64,000 nucleotides of DNA. Source: Bathynomus jamesi. Its lineage: Eukaryota; Arthropoda; Malacostraca; Isopoda; Cirolanidae. The stretch is from assembly GCA_023014485.1 (NCBI GenBank), contig JAJOZX010005508.1:124001-188000 (forward strand), read 5' to 3'. Below, in pieces: positions 39,398-49,429 of this stretch. The first letter of the stretch is position 1. Every line of letters starts with the position of its first letter. Below the pieces are notes generated by a model. That model saw only the letters and a program-made list of their open reading frames with translations, made no database searches and had not been told where the DNA came from. A program made the position numbers and the translations under genes.

Positions 39398-40216
39398 CAG
39401 GGTGTCCCAGAATTAACTATCTATTTCAATGAAATCGGACAAATTTTTTAAAAACACACTTTTATTTATGTTTATCATGTTTAATGTGTTAAAAATGTAT
39501 AAATTTCTAAATTTTTTTCATAATTTTATTTTCATAATTTTTTCATTATCTGGTCCAATGAAAGACCGTCTGAAGTCATAGAATGGCAAAGAGACTCTCC
39601 AAAAGTTAACGTGTGGCTTGGAATGACCAAATCCAAAATTTATGGCCCATTCTTCTTTGCGGAAGCAACGGTAACAGGTACCGTCTACCTTGATATGCTT
39701 CACAGTTTCTCGAACCACAGCTTCTTGATGATGGCATTCTTGATAATGTTGTGTTTCAACAAGATGGAGCACCATGTCATTATGCTCTAATTGTTCGAGA
39801 ATACCTCAACAGACGCCTTCCGAATCGGTGGATTGGACGTGGAGGACCTCGACCTTGGCCTCCGCGTTCTCCGGATTTGACACCCCTGGATTTCTTTGCA
39901 TGGGGTTTCATAAAAACAAAGGTTTATTGCCAAAAGATCAATAGTTTAGCTGAACTTAAAGAACGCATCCAGTTGGCAGTGCGGGAGATAACACCTGAAA
40001 TGCTTCAAAATGTGTTTCGCAGCGCTGAGGATAGATTTCAAATTTGCAGAGATACAGACGGTGCACATGTTGAAACTTCTCAATAAAGTTTTGACTTATG
40101 ATTTATAAATCTATTTGTTTTTGTATCATAATTTAGTAATAAACACAAAATTATGTCAGTTTTTATTAAATTTGTCCGATTTCATTGAAATAGATAGTTA
40201 ATTCTGGGACACCCTG
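39398..40216 (+). mobile_element. M4, mariner-like element inside W2
   Basis: The ends are CAGGGTGTCCCAGAATTAAC and its inverted copy, matching over about 45 bp (both include ATTTCAATGAAATCGGACAA). TA duplication lies at 39396-39397 and 40217-40218. Length is 819 bp, so an internal or N-terminal deletion has removed about a third of a normal element. Confidence 0.9.
39545..40086 (+). pseudogene. M4 transposase, N-terminus deleted
   Basis: The first frame reads ERPSEVIEWQRDSPKVNVWL and SKIYGPFFFAEATVTGTVYL, the block around the first Asp to the central beta sheet. A frameshift near 39700 leads to DNVVFQQDGAPCHYALIVRE with the second Asp. RWIGRGGPRPWPPRSPDLTP and LDFFAWGFIKTKVYCQKINS then contain the third Asp. 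The C-terminus (LQNVFRSAEDRFQICRDTDG) is complete, with a stop at 40086. The HTH domain is missing. It is closely related to M2, M5 and M6. Confidence 0.85.
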
Positions 40217-40354
40217 TATAGAGATAAATTCAAAATGCCAGTGCTATTTACATACTTTAATTACTTTAATTAGCATTATTTCCTTATACAACATTTATTT
40301 AATATACAATGATTATACAATATGGTGTATTTTAAGGTGCGACCTCAATGATGG

Positions 40355-41497
40355 TTATTTTTTGAGAAGAACAGTTTTTGATGGAACTGGGTGACTCTGG
40401 CGGTGTTTTGCAACAATTTGGAGCAGGAACTGGAGCTGCTCTTCCCCCACTGTCAATTTCTTATTCAGCTCTTGAACTAAAGCTACTGCACGTTCTGCCC
40501 GGTCATTTACAACAGATAGAGCTGCAACAATAGCTCTGGCCCTTAAATATTCACAGTTGGATGTCCAAGTGCTGGGTGCCTTATTCAGAAATCCTTCTGG
40601 CAAATTCAGCTTAGTAAAGAATTCTCTAGTATTTCTTGTAACAAGTTGGTGTAGGACTTCACCAGAGCAGAAGGTCGATTCAGGAATCCGAGGACACTTG
40701 GGTGGTCTATCAGTGGACTCATCTTCTAATGCCTTTACCATGCGTTTCTTTACATCTGTAGTAATTCGGTCATCAAAGAAAGCAAGACCAACTGCTTCTT
40801 CAGACAGGTATCATAAGTGGTTAGAGAGCTTTTTTTTAGTTGCATCAGAAATCTTTTTGTTAGGATAATTAATCAATGACCTCATAAGGAGCCAGTCATT
40901 AAATGAGGTTTCAATAGGGAGTGAGGATGTTGTCCAAGCCTTCATATAGATGAGAACAGAAAAAAGGGAAAGATCTCGAATTCCTCGTTCTTCAGTCTTA
41001 GTCATCTTGAACTGGTTTCGAAAAAGCCACATCTTGATAGAATAGAGCGCTTTGGACATCCAGCGAGCTCGATGCATGGCACCTGGTGCACGAAACTTGA
41101 TGCCTTTATTGGGGACACCTCCAAGAAAGATGATGGACAGATCCAAAAGTTCTTGATAGTCATCCCGTAGCATAGGTGCCTGGGATCTAGCAAACTGAAT
41201 TAGTTCAGTTATAGACTGGATAATTGCTTCTTTAGTAATCGTGTCTGTCTCACCTGTTTGGAACTGGCTTTGATCAACAGAAGTCCAATTGTCACGAAAA
41301 CGCTTAAAGATCAATATCTCTGGACCAGTTGATGTAGATCCCAATGTTGCCTCAAATGCAGCTCCCAACAATAAATCTAAAACATGGTGTCTACAAGGCA
41401 AGTACAAAACATCATGTCCCAATTTTGCTTCGATGAGAGCACAGGCTCCACTATATTGACCCGTGTTTGAAGCTGTTGTATCGAAACAAATATTCAT
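40355..41497 (-). pseudogene. W2 transposase-like protein, C-terminal two thirds
   Basis: From 41497 the minus strand reads ICFDTTASNTGQYSGACALI (likely second catalytic Asp) and HDVLYLPCRHHVLDLLLGAA. STSTGPEILIFKRFRDNWTS, FRAPGAMHRARWMSKALYSI and SFNDWLLMRSLINYPNKKIS follow. The frame breaks near 40805 and continues as VLHQLVTRNTREFFTKLNLP, EYLRARAIVAALSVVNDRAE and RAVALVQELNKKLTVGEEQL, ending PSKTVLLKK-stop. W1 has the same sequence order (FDTTASNTG, RQARWMAKATYALK, ERVIALIQQYN). The first catalytic region is absent. The family is not named here because I cannot assign it. Confidence 0.65.
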
Positions 41498-41748
41498 TTA
41501 ATTGAATTCATCATAAATATGATGATTAATTAATTAAAACATATGTTTAGTATACTCGACAACTGCTAGTAATTTCAAATATTAATTGCATAAATAATAG
41601 CTATATTTTATGAACTTTAATAAGCGGGGGCGACCTCTAAAAATTGTTCAATCCGAAAAAAGTTTTATATGTGATGTTTTTTCAACCAATGGAACTGGTT
41701 GAGGGGGCGCAACCTAAACAAATCAACACTTCGAAAATAAGAGACACC

Positions 41749-41754
<6 letters not shown>

Positions 41755-41811
<57 letters not shown>

Positions 41812-41847
41812 TTATATATATATACACATATATATATATACATATCT

Positions 41848-41919
<72 letters not shown>
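41755..41919. repeat. (TA)n / (CA)n microsatellite
   Basis: About 165 bp of TA repeats are interrupted by short CA-rich and TATTATATA segments. It lies between W2 and PLE-4. Confidence 0.95.
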
Positions 41920-41922
<3 letters not shown>

Positions 41923-41939
41923 ATAAAGAGAGAAGTAAA

Positions 41940-43500
41940 AATAAAAATTAAAAATTAAAGGATTAACAAAGAGGCATACAGATTTGTAAGGAAAAATATC
42001 GATTTTTAGCACAAGATCAAATGAATTATAAAAATACAAATTTATACTGGAAATCTGCCCGGGTTTTAACATTTTGCCTGAAACACGTACTGAAACTAAC
42101 GATAGATTGATCAGTTTTGACGTTTGTTCATTGTTTACAAAAGTGCCGATTGATGATATGCTTGACTTTCTCTCCCAAGAATTATATAAGTATGACCTGC
42201 CACTACCTTCACACATTGTTTTGGAACTTATTAAGCTTTGCATCAAAGACTGTAAATTCACTTTCAATAACGAGTATTATCAACAAGTGTTTGGATGGCC
42301 ATGGGCAACCCCTTATCGCCCCTCTTCTCCAATATTTATATGGAGTTTTTCGAAATACTTACATTCCGAGAATCCTGGGGTTGGCATCCCTTGGTTGCGG
42401 TACGTCGACGATATTTTGTGTATCTGGCCCATGAATCGTGACCTGGATAACTTCCTCCTTCAGTTAAATGATCGAGTCCCCTCCATTAGGTTTACTTTAG
42501 AAGTGGAACAAGACAATTCAATCCCATTTTTGGATGTGCGTGTACATAGGGAAAGCCCACGTTTTAAGTTCAGTATCTATCGGAAAACAACAAACAATTT
42601 GTCCTACGTACACTTCTACTCGGGACATGACACCCACTAAGAAGGCCATTTTTTCATCAATGTTTCTCCGCGCCCTTAGGATCGCCAGTTCGGAATACAT
42701 CGATGCCGAATTGGAAAAAATCAACGGTATTGGAAGTGATCTGTGTTATCCATCTGCGCTTATGGAATCTTGTCTCAACAAGGCAAAACGAACTTTCTAT
42801 CGTGTCCATAATAACACTCGTACTTTGTCAAAAAATATTTTAGTACTTCCATTTTTCCCGGGCTTTTTAGGCATTGCTAATGTACTTAAACTTTTGGATA
42901 TTAATGTAGTATTTTCATATAACAATATTGTGAAAAATATCATAGTAAAAATAGCCCTACCAATAATTCAGGCATTATCTATAAAATTGGGTGTAAACAA
43001 TGTGATTCCTTTTACATAGGTCAGACGGGAAAGGATTTGCACACACGTATAAAACAGCATCAATATTCCGTTAGAACAAGACAGTTGTCCAGTGCTCTTT
43101 TTGTCCATTTGTCAGAGTTATCCACTGTATTGATTGGAATAATGCTTCAGTTTTATTTCACTCTAGCAACATTGTTAATAGAAATATTCTTGAGTCTGCC
43201 ATTATCCAACGTTCAAATAACTTCAACATAAGCAAAGGTCTTTTTCAACTCGATCCTGTTGTTTTGAATTCCTTCAAAACAGATTTAGATAAAAAGGGTA
43301 GGACGCTAAATCTTTGGTAAACTTGTATGCTACTTTATTAACTTTAATCTTCATTTTATTTTTATATATATCGAAACTTGACTATAAAAGGCAAAGTCTT
43401 AAAACCCGGGCAGATTTCCAGTAAAATTTGTATTTTTATAATTCATTTGATCTTGTGCTAAAAATCGATATTTTTCCTTACAAATATGTATGCCTCTTTG
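41940..43500 (+). mobile_element. PLE-4 with inverted terminal copies
   Basis: A Penelope-like coding core (42075-43320) is flanked by inverted copies of one terminal sequence. TACAAATTTATACTGGAAAT at about 42035 and its inverse near 43420 lie within matching arms 41962-42072 and 43396-43498 (arms include CCCGGGCAGATTTCCAG). Inverted terminal repeats are known from Penelope-type elements, where they arise from template switching. TA microsatellites flank the element on both sides. Confidence 0.75.
42075..43320 (+). pseudogene. PLE-4 reverse transcriptase and GIY-YIG endonuclease
   Basis: The palm A block is RLISFDVCSLFTKVPIDDML, followed by ELIKLCIKDCKFTFNNEYYQ and a GWPWATP in place of the usual GLAMGSP. 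VGIPWLRYVDDILCIWPMNR has the catalytic YVDD. LDVRVHRESPRFKFSIYRKT and YVHFYSGHDTH follow to a stop or frameshift. The thumb resumes at 42640 (FSSMFLRALRIASSEYIDAE) with AKRTFYRVHNNTRTL. The GIY-YIG part ([33 protein letters not shown]) is in another frame near 42985-43085. The C-terminus is near 43230-43320. RT fingers are 5'-truncated. Three or more frameshifts make it inactive. Confidence 0.88.
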
Positions 43501-43518
43501 TGTGTGTGTGTAGATATG

Positions 43519-43519
<1 letters not shown>

Positions 43520-43593
<74 letters not shown>
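43520..43593. repeat. (TA)n microsatellite
   Basis: A pure TA tract of about 74 bp between PLE-4 and a PLE terminal fragment. Confidence 0.95.
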
Positions 43594-43596
<3 letters not shown>

Positions 43597-43692
43597 TGTG
43601 TGTATGTATGTTATTTATTTATTTTTTTCTTTTTTCTTTTTTTTTTTTTCTTTCTGTAACCTATATATAGGCCGTAACCTTTATGTACTTCA

Positions 43693-43732
43693 GTGTTCCT
43701 GAGGATGTCATTAGACGAAAGCGCTTGAGCAC
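43693..43732 (+). ncRNA. Hammerhead ribozyme-like motif in PLE terminal fragment
   Basis: Order: GTGTTC, CTGAGGA, extra T, GTC-ATTA-GAC, GAA, AGCGCT, T, GAGCAC. Stem I pairs with one G-T wobble and stem III is a perfect 6-bp palindrome. The 3' flank TGTGTTTCCTTTCCTTCG and TTTTATTCATCAT match the other copies. Confidence 0.72.
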
Positions 43733-43819
43733 CTTTTGTGTTTCCTTTCCTTCGTGGTTTTATTCATCATAAATATTTTTCACGTGTTACTTTCGTGAAA
43801 TAATTTTCATATATATATA

Positions 43820-43905
43820 TAGTAAATATAGAAATAAAAATTGTGGGAGGAGCATACAAATTTGTGATAATCCTCCAACAATTTTTATTTCTATATTTAC
43901 TACAT
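43820..43905. repeat. Short foldback with PLE terminal sequence
   Basis: GTAAATATAGAAATAAAAAT and its inverse face each other across TTGTGATAA, with GTGGGAGGA/TCCTCCA inside. The GTGGGAGG..GCATACAAATTTGT segment also occurs at the 5' edge of PLE-5 (near 47015). Confidence 0.8.
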
Positions 43906-43964
43906 ATATATATACAGTATATTTTTTGTAACCTATATATAGTTTGAACTCTTTATTTACTTCA

Positions 43965-44004
43965 GTGTTCCTGAGGATGTCATTAGACGAAAGCGCTTGA
44001 GCAC
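43965..44004 (+). ncRNA. Hammerhead ribozyme-like motif in PLE terminal fragment
   Basis: Same sequence as 43693-43732, repeated about 270 bp downstream, with an identical core, stem II and AGCGCT stem III. The downstream insert differs (CACTCTGTG against TTTTGTG). The two copies form a direct-repeat pair, like PLE pseudo-LTRs. Confidence 0.72.
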
Positions 44005-44104
44005 CACTCTGTGTTTCCTTTCCTTCGTGGTTTTATTCATCATAAATATTTTTCACGTGTTACTTTCGTGAAATAATTTTCATATATATATATATATATA
44101 TGCA

Positions 44105-45656
44105 CACAGGGTGTTCCACAACCGGTCTGCCATACTTTGGGGGTGATTTGGGGGATGATATCGAGTAAAAAAGTTAATACAACATAGGTGCTATTTCCAA
44201 ACGTTGCGAAGTTTCGGACGTTTTAAGATGTGCAAACAACAAATCCCTACTTGTGTGTAATTCGATGGATGGCAGCACTGACGGTAGTTTCGATTAACGA
44301 AGTTACCACTACTAATCCTCAGTTTTTTCTTTCAGTTGGTTCTGATCTGTGGTCCGAGACACTGTGTTGCGCTAAGGTGAACTATCAAAATGAATTATCA
44401 GTTCATTCATACCCGTTGAATACGCTGATATCCATTTCATTTGTGGATTCTGTAATGGTAACAGCAGAGCGGCAGTTGAGGAATATTGAAGACGTTTTCC
44501 AAACCGCGGAATACTGATCAGGCAAATATTTAGTGACACATACCAGAGATTAAGGGAAACAGGGACAATTGTTCCACGTAACCAAGAACATGTAGCACGA
44601 CGGCCCGTTGCTGTGGAGGAGCGTATACTGGACCTAGTACAACGTAGCCCAACTAATAGACGAATTGGTGAATCCCCATCGCGTGTATGGCGAACTATAC
44701 ATGATGAGGGTTTGTATCCCTATCATTTGCAACGTGTGCAAGCTCTTCAACCGGATGATTACGATAAACGTGTTCAATTTTGCCAGTGGATGGTTATGCA
44801 TCGCCGAATTCTTAATCTCATGCTGTTTAGTGATGAAGCCCAATTCATTCGGGATGGAATTAACAATAGACGAAATTCTCACTTGTGGTCCGCCGATAAT
44901 TAATTAATACCCACGGTATCGTTGAAGGATGTAATTGGTGTAATTGGAGATCAACTAATTGAACCCATTCGTTTTGGAACAACGATTAACTGCTCATATT
45001 TATCTGGACTTCCTGACGAACGAATTGCCGCTTTTGATGGGGGATGTGTCCTTGGAGACAAGGTGCAGGATGTTCTTTCAGCACGATGGAGCGCCACCAC
45101 ATTTTATGAATGTGGTGGTCGTCATGTTACGGATTACTTGAATCAGCGGTCGGGAATCTCTGGATTGGTCGTGCTGGTCCAATATCGTAGCCTCTGAGAT
45201 CTCCGGATCTAACCCCGTTAGAGTTCTTTTTATGGGGCCTCATGAAAGAGATGGTCTACAAGATCAAAGTACAAATGAGAGAAGAACTTTTGCGTCGGAT
45301 TATGGATGCCTCTGCTTACATAGGAGAACACCCCGAAATGATTCAATGGGCAGTGGACTCTTGTTTGGAACGAGCAAAATTGTACATTGAAAACCGAGGC
45401 GGACATTCTGAACATTTATAAGATGTATTTCATAAAATGTAGCAATAAATACATCAGATTAACACACTCGTTTATTTTTTCCGTGCACCTTAAAACGTCC
45501 GTACCTCCGCAATGGTTGGAAATAGCGCCAATGGTTGATTAATAGCGATAGTTGATAGCACCGATCGGTTGATAGTACCGATGATTATCTTTTTTACTCG
45601 ATATCACCCCCCCATAATCACCCCCAAAGTATGGCAGACTGGTTGTGAAACACTCC

Positions 45657-45658
<2 letters not shown>
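44105..45658 (+). mobile_element. M5, mariner-like element
   Basis: The ends are ACAGGGTGTTCCACAACCGG (from 44106) and, inward from 45658, ACACGGAGTGTTTCACAACC. Both are followed by TCTGCCATACTTTGGGGGTG and GATATCGAGTAAAAAAG. It is flanked by TA microsatellites. Its 1.55-kb length and single transposase frame are of normal size for this group. Confidence 0.88.
44390..45421 (+). pseudogene. M5 transposase (frameshifted)
   Basis: Start MNYQF at 44390, then after frameshifts an N-terminal HTH region and ETGTIVPRNQEHVARRPVAV, ERILDLVQRSPTNRRIGESP. IHDEGLYPYHLQRVQALQPD and RILNLMLFSDEAQFIRDGIN contain the first Asp (FSDE). RNSHLWSADN follows, then a frame break. The second-Asp block near 45060-45090 (CRMFFQHDGAPPHFMNVVVV) is in a different frame. 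The third block reads RSPDLTPLEFFLWGLMKEMV near 45190-45250, with Glu in place of the usual Asp. The C-terminus runs to 45421. Its order and spacing equal those of M2, M4 and M6. Confidence 0.85.
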
Positions 45659-45698
<40 letters not shown>

Positions 45699-45727
45699 AT
45701 ATATATATAATATATTATATAAATAAA

Positions 45728-46400
45728 TAGGATTTAACTCAGAATGGTCCCTTGAGGTTTTTTCGCGATACACACAGACCGTGCATGGAACAAGGAACTC
45801 TTCTGGGAAAATTAAGTCCACTATAGTCCGAATAAGTAATGGTAAATGACAAACACTATAGTTTTTTCTTTTTCATGATGTTAGCCCGACGTGGGCAATG
45901 GATCACTCACAGAGGCCACAAAAATATAGCTTCCCTCACTAGCTATCTGAAAAATCTTCAGGGGACCATTCTGAGTTCAATCCCATCATGAAACGGACAT
46001 GTTATGTGCCTTGAAAAGTGGACACTCAATTTTGCCAGTTGAGGTTTAATTTTGTTTTTTGGCTAAAAATACAATAGTTACCCCTTTTTCTTTGCTGTAT
46101 TCAATCCGACGTGAATGCAGGAAGACTTTTGTTTATATTGAGGTTCTGGATATAGTAGGTTAGGTGTAGCTGTAACCCCTAGATCCTGATCCAAAGCTGG
46201 ATCCTATTTGCTTTGCAGATAGCTGGTGAGGGAAGCTATATTTTTGGGACCCCTTTGTGAGTGACCTGTTGCCCACGTTGGGCTAACATCATGAAAAAGA
46301 AAAAGCTATAGTGTTTGTCATTTACCATTATTTATTCGGACATAGTAGACTTAATTTTCCAAGAAGAGTTCCTTGTTCCATGCACGGTCCGTGTGTGTCA
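45728..46400. repeat. R1, foldback repeat unit
   Basis: A sequence starting CACACAGACCGTGCATGGAA (45770) is repeated inverted at the right end (to 46400), with arms of about 125 bp that include CTTTTTCATGATGTTAGCCC. The centre contains ATACAATAGTTACCCCTTTT and TCAATCCGACGTGAATGC. TA tracts lie on both sides. There is no coding capacity. Similar units are R2 and R3. Confidence 0.7.
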
Positions 46401-46419
46401 TATATATATATTTGGCAAT

Positions 46420-46717
46420 ATATTTGGCTAAAAATACAATATTTACCCCTTTTTCTTTGCTGTATTCAATCCGACGCGAATGCAAGAAGACTTTTGTTTA
46501 TATTGAGGTTCTGGGTATAGTAGGTTAGGTGTAAATGTAACCCCTAGATCCTGATCCAAAGCTGGATCCTATTGCTTTGCAGATAGCTGGTGAGGGAAGT
46601 TATATTTTGGGGCCTCTTTGCGAGTGACCCGTTGCCCACGTTGGGCAACATCATGAAAAAGAAAAAACTATAGTGTTTGTCATTTACCTGTCCTTGTTCC
46701 ATGCACGGTCTGTGTGT

Positions 46718-46721
<4 letters not shown>
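46420..46721. repeat. R2, partial copy of the R repeat
   Basis: Repeats the right half of R1: TACAATATTTACCCCTTTTT, the GATCCTGATCCAAAGCTGGA block, CATCATGAAAAAGAAAAAAC, and the end CATGCACGGTCTGTGTGTAT. It is directly downstream of R1, so this is a tandem, partial duplication. Confidence 0.75.
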
Positions 46722-46761
<40 letters not shown>

Positions 46762-46838
46762 GAAAATTATTTCACGAAAGAACACGTGAAAAAATATTTA
46801 TGATGAAGAAAACCACGAAGGAAAGGAAACACAGAATG

Positions 46839-46878
46839 GTGCTCAAGCGCTTTCGTCTAATGACATCCTCAGGAACAC
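46839..46878 (-). ncRNA. Hammerhead ribozyme-like motif in PLE terminal fragment
   Basis: Minus strand: GTGTTC, CTGAGGA, extra T, GTC-ATTA-GAC, GAA, AGCGCT, T, GAGCAC. It is the same form as at 43693 and 50112. It lies about 150 bp 5' of the PLE-5 coding region, in inverse orientation to it. Confidence 0.72.
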
Positions 46879-46933
46879 TGAAGTACATAAAGAGTTACAG
46901 CCTATATATAGGTTACAGAAAAAAAAAAAATAT

Positions 46934-46965
<32 letters not shown>

Positions 46966-47110
46966 ACGGAAAAATAAAAAAAAAATAAATAAAAAAATAA
47001 AAATTAAAGGATTGTGGGAGGCGCATACAAATTTGTAAGGAAAAACTATCGATTTTTATTTTCTAGCACAAGATCAAATCCCAAAATCCCTGCTTGGAAG
47101 ACGATACCGT

Positions 47111-47413
47111 ATGTTGGACGATACGCCGTTTGGTGACACCGAAAGGATTATTTTAAAGAAACATATTAATATAGCCCGCATTGAATTGAAGAACGCCTTC
47201 AGAGAGTCCGAAGTAAGAAAAAAAATATTTTTTTCCATCGTTCCGCATGCGTGGAGAAGTACACTTTTGGACGATATTTACAACAACTTACGTAGAAGAT
47301 GCAGAACTCAGAATAGGAAATTAAACAATAGACTGGAGGATTTAATTCGTAATAGTTACTGGACTAAAAAAAGTGATTTTAGTAATATTGTTAATTGTCG
47401 TCCCAAGAGCTAG
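47111..47413 (+). pseudogene. PLE-5 N-terminal domain
   Basis: The frame reads MLDDTPFGDTERIILKKHIN and RIELKNAFRESEVRKKIFFS, then PHAWRSTLLDDIYNNLRRRC and SYWTKKSDFSNIVNCRPKS to a stop. It precedes the RT of the same element. It is basic and helical, in keeping with the N-terminal region of Penelope-like proteins. It is known only by position and has no catalytic motif. A break of about 150 bp with frameshifts separates it from the RT. Confidence 0.6.
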
Positions 47414-47549
47414 ACTTCAATACGAAATGTGCGTTAGGCTTTGGGTTAGGTTTTTCAGTCCCAAAAAAGCCCAGTAGTTTACTGATTGCTAAGTCTTTTA
47501 TTAATTTGAAAAACATAGCAATATTCTGAAAGTGAGGTGATTAGCCTAA

Positions 47550-49194
47550 GGGTGTGTATAGTGCTTTTAATACGAGGTTTGAATCGAATTATCCTTTGAG
47601 GTTGAAAAAGCCTAAAAACACTGAAAATAATGATTCATTACATATTACTAAAGCGGACAAATCCAATTCGATCGTTATCATGGACAAAAAACAGTTATGT
47701 TGAAAAGATGAATACGTATTGAGTGATCGTGACACATACAAACCTCTAAATAGAGACCATTGGAGGATGTTAATAAAATGTTTAACAGAAAAGTAAGAGA
47801 AATATTAAAAAATAATATAATGGGCTTTCACAGCAGTTTTTAGTATCAATCCGTCACTACCATATCTGTACGGTTAGTAAAAACACACAAAGTAATAATC
47901 CCATGAGGCCTATTGTTAGCTCAGTGGCCCGTAACCTATAAGCTATCAAAATGGTTAGTTAGTTTATTAACGCCGTTAGTTGGCTCTATTCTGAGTCACA
48001 TATTGAAATAGCATGGATCTTATTGACAAACTGAAGTTCCCTAATGACCTAATTTCAAATTGGTAAGCTTTGATGTATGCTCGCTATTCACAAAAGTCCC
48101 TGTGATGACCTACTTGATTTTTTAAAAGCTAAAATCTCTGAATATTCTTTCCCGTTCAACACAACACTATTATTGAGTTAATTAAGCTTTTGTCAAAGAT
48201 TGTAAATTTCAGTTTGAAAAAAGTTTTATGCTATGTCGTTTGGATTGGCTATGGGAATCCCTTTCACCTGTACTAGCTAATTTATATGTGGATTTTTTGA
48301 AAGTAGAATTGCCTACGATTGTAATTTTAACCTGGTTTGGTACAGGTATATAGATGATATTTTATGCATTTGGCCTAATAATTTGGATGTGGACATATTT
48401 CTTGGTAGGCTCAACAATTTAGTCCCATCTATTAAGTTTAAAGTTGATAAAGAAAATGATGGAAGCCTATCTTTTCTTGATCTAAAAATTTGGAGATGCT
48501 CTAATCAGTTCAAATATGAAGTCTACCGTAAGCCTACTAATAATAACTCTTACGTGCATTTTTATTCTGACCATCATCCTTCGATTAAATCCTCTATTTT
48601 CTCTGCTATGTTTCTTCGAGCATTGAGAGTTGTCAATCCTGAATTTTTAGATTCCGAGTTATGCAATATCATGAATATTGGTACTAAATTATGTTATCCT
48701 ATTTCATTTTTAGATAACTGTCTTAAGAAAGCCAAGAATAGGTATTATAATAATGTAATTGTAAAGAATTTCAGCGTAAAAATATCCTTAGAATACCTTA
48801 CCATGTTAATTTTCAATACCTTCCAACTGTACTTAAAGCAATTGGCATTAATGTAATCTTTAAGTATAATAATACTATTAAACCACGCCTAATAAAGAAT
48901 AGCCCAGATAATGTTGTTGGTTGTGTGTATTCGATCGGATGTACACAATGTAACTCAGTATATATAAGCCAAACCTGTAAAACATTAGATATTAGGGTAA
49001 AACAGCATAAATATGCTTGTAGAACAGCTAATACTTCCAATGCTTTATTTAACCATATGTATAGATGTAACCATAGCATCAAGTGGGGTAGTTCTAAAGC
49101 GCTTGTTAAAAACAGAGATATAATAGAACGAAATATTCTAGAATGTGCATTTATTCATTTTAAAAGCAATTTCAATAACAGTTCGGGGACGTAA
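47550..49194 (+). pseudogene. PLE-5 reverse transcriptase and GIY-YIG endonuclease
   Basis: A frameshifted RT begins near 47550 (YSAFNTRFESNYPLRLKK-like and ITKADKSNSIVIM). Palm A near 48060-48110 has KLVSFDVCSLFTKVP in broken frames. YRYIDDILCIWPNNLDVDIF (48345-48400) carries the catalytic YIDD. The clean frame 48383-48856 follows, with NDGSLSFLDLKIWRCSNQFK and RKPTNNNSYVHFYSDHHPSI, FSAMFLRALRVVNPEFLDSE, CYPISFLDNCLKKAKNRYYN. The GIY-YIG part, 48925-49194, reads MYSIGCTQCNSVYISQTCKT, LDIRVKQHKYACRTANTSNA and SIKWGSSKALVKNRDIIERN. The C-terminus matches PLE-2. Many one-base losses (for example at 48100 and 48240) make it inactive. Confidence 0.85.
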
Positions 49195-49315
49195 AAATTG
49201 ACGATATCATGTTAAAATTTCTTTTGCCTCTCATTAACCCTTGTTAAGTATGTGCTAATTGTTTTGTTTTTCCTGTACGTTGTATATATTTATGGGCATC
49301 TCGCCTTTTATCTTC

Positions 49316-49361
49316 ATTCCCTGACGAGGTGTAGCTTTGAATACACGAAAGGCCTTGGAAT
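49316..49361 (+). ncRNA. Hammerhead ribozyme-like motif, PLE-5 3' end (best pairing)
   Basis: ATTCC (49316-49320), CTGACGA (49321-49327), one extra G, stem II GTGTA/TACAC with an 8-nt loop, GAA, palindromic AGGCCT (49350-49355), T, GGAAT (49357-49361). Stem I pairs 5/5, stem II 5/5, and stem III is a perfect palindrome. This is the clearest candidate in the window. The extra base between the core and stem II differs from the canonical hammerhead. Confidence 0.75.
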
Positions 49362-49391
49362 CGTTTTTCTTTTTCCTTGTGGGTTTGCAGC

Positions 49392-49427
<36 letters not shown>

Positions 49428-49429
49428 GG

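Larger units (their letters stand above)
38967..41751 (-). mobile_element. W2, TIR element of the W family, split by M4
   Basis: The ends are TAGGGTGTCTCTTATTGGG at 38967 and TAGGGTGTCTCTTATTTTCG read inward from 41751. TATA-rich microsatellite flanks both sides. A transposase-like frame lies on the minus strand (40355-41497), and mariner-like M4 (39398-40216) sits in the 3' part. The N-terminal third of the protein, including the WDGK-type block of W1, is missing, so this is an internally deleted copy. Confidence 0.75.
46990..49390 (+). mobile_element. PLE-5, most complete Penelope-like element of the window
   Basis: Plus-strand copy from a 5' edge sharing AAATTAAAGGATT and GCATACAAATTTGTAAGGAA with PLE-4 termini, through the N-terminal domain (47111-47413), RT and GIY-YIG (to 49194), and a 3' tail with a hammerhead motif (49316-49361) and TTTCTTTTTCCTTGTGGG. 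Most frames are disrupted. It lies between TA tracts and inverted PLE terminal fragments. Confidence 0.8.

Noticed and set aside
45728..46400. Hammerhead motif within the R repeats
   Set aside because: I looked for CTGANGA and GAA boxes with pairing flanks in R1 and R3 and found none convincing.
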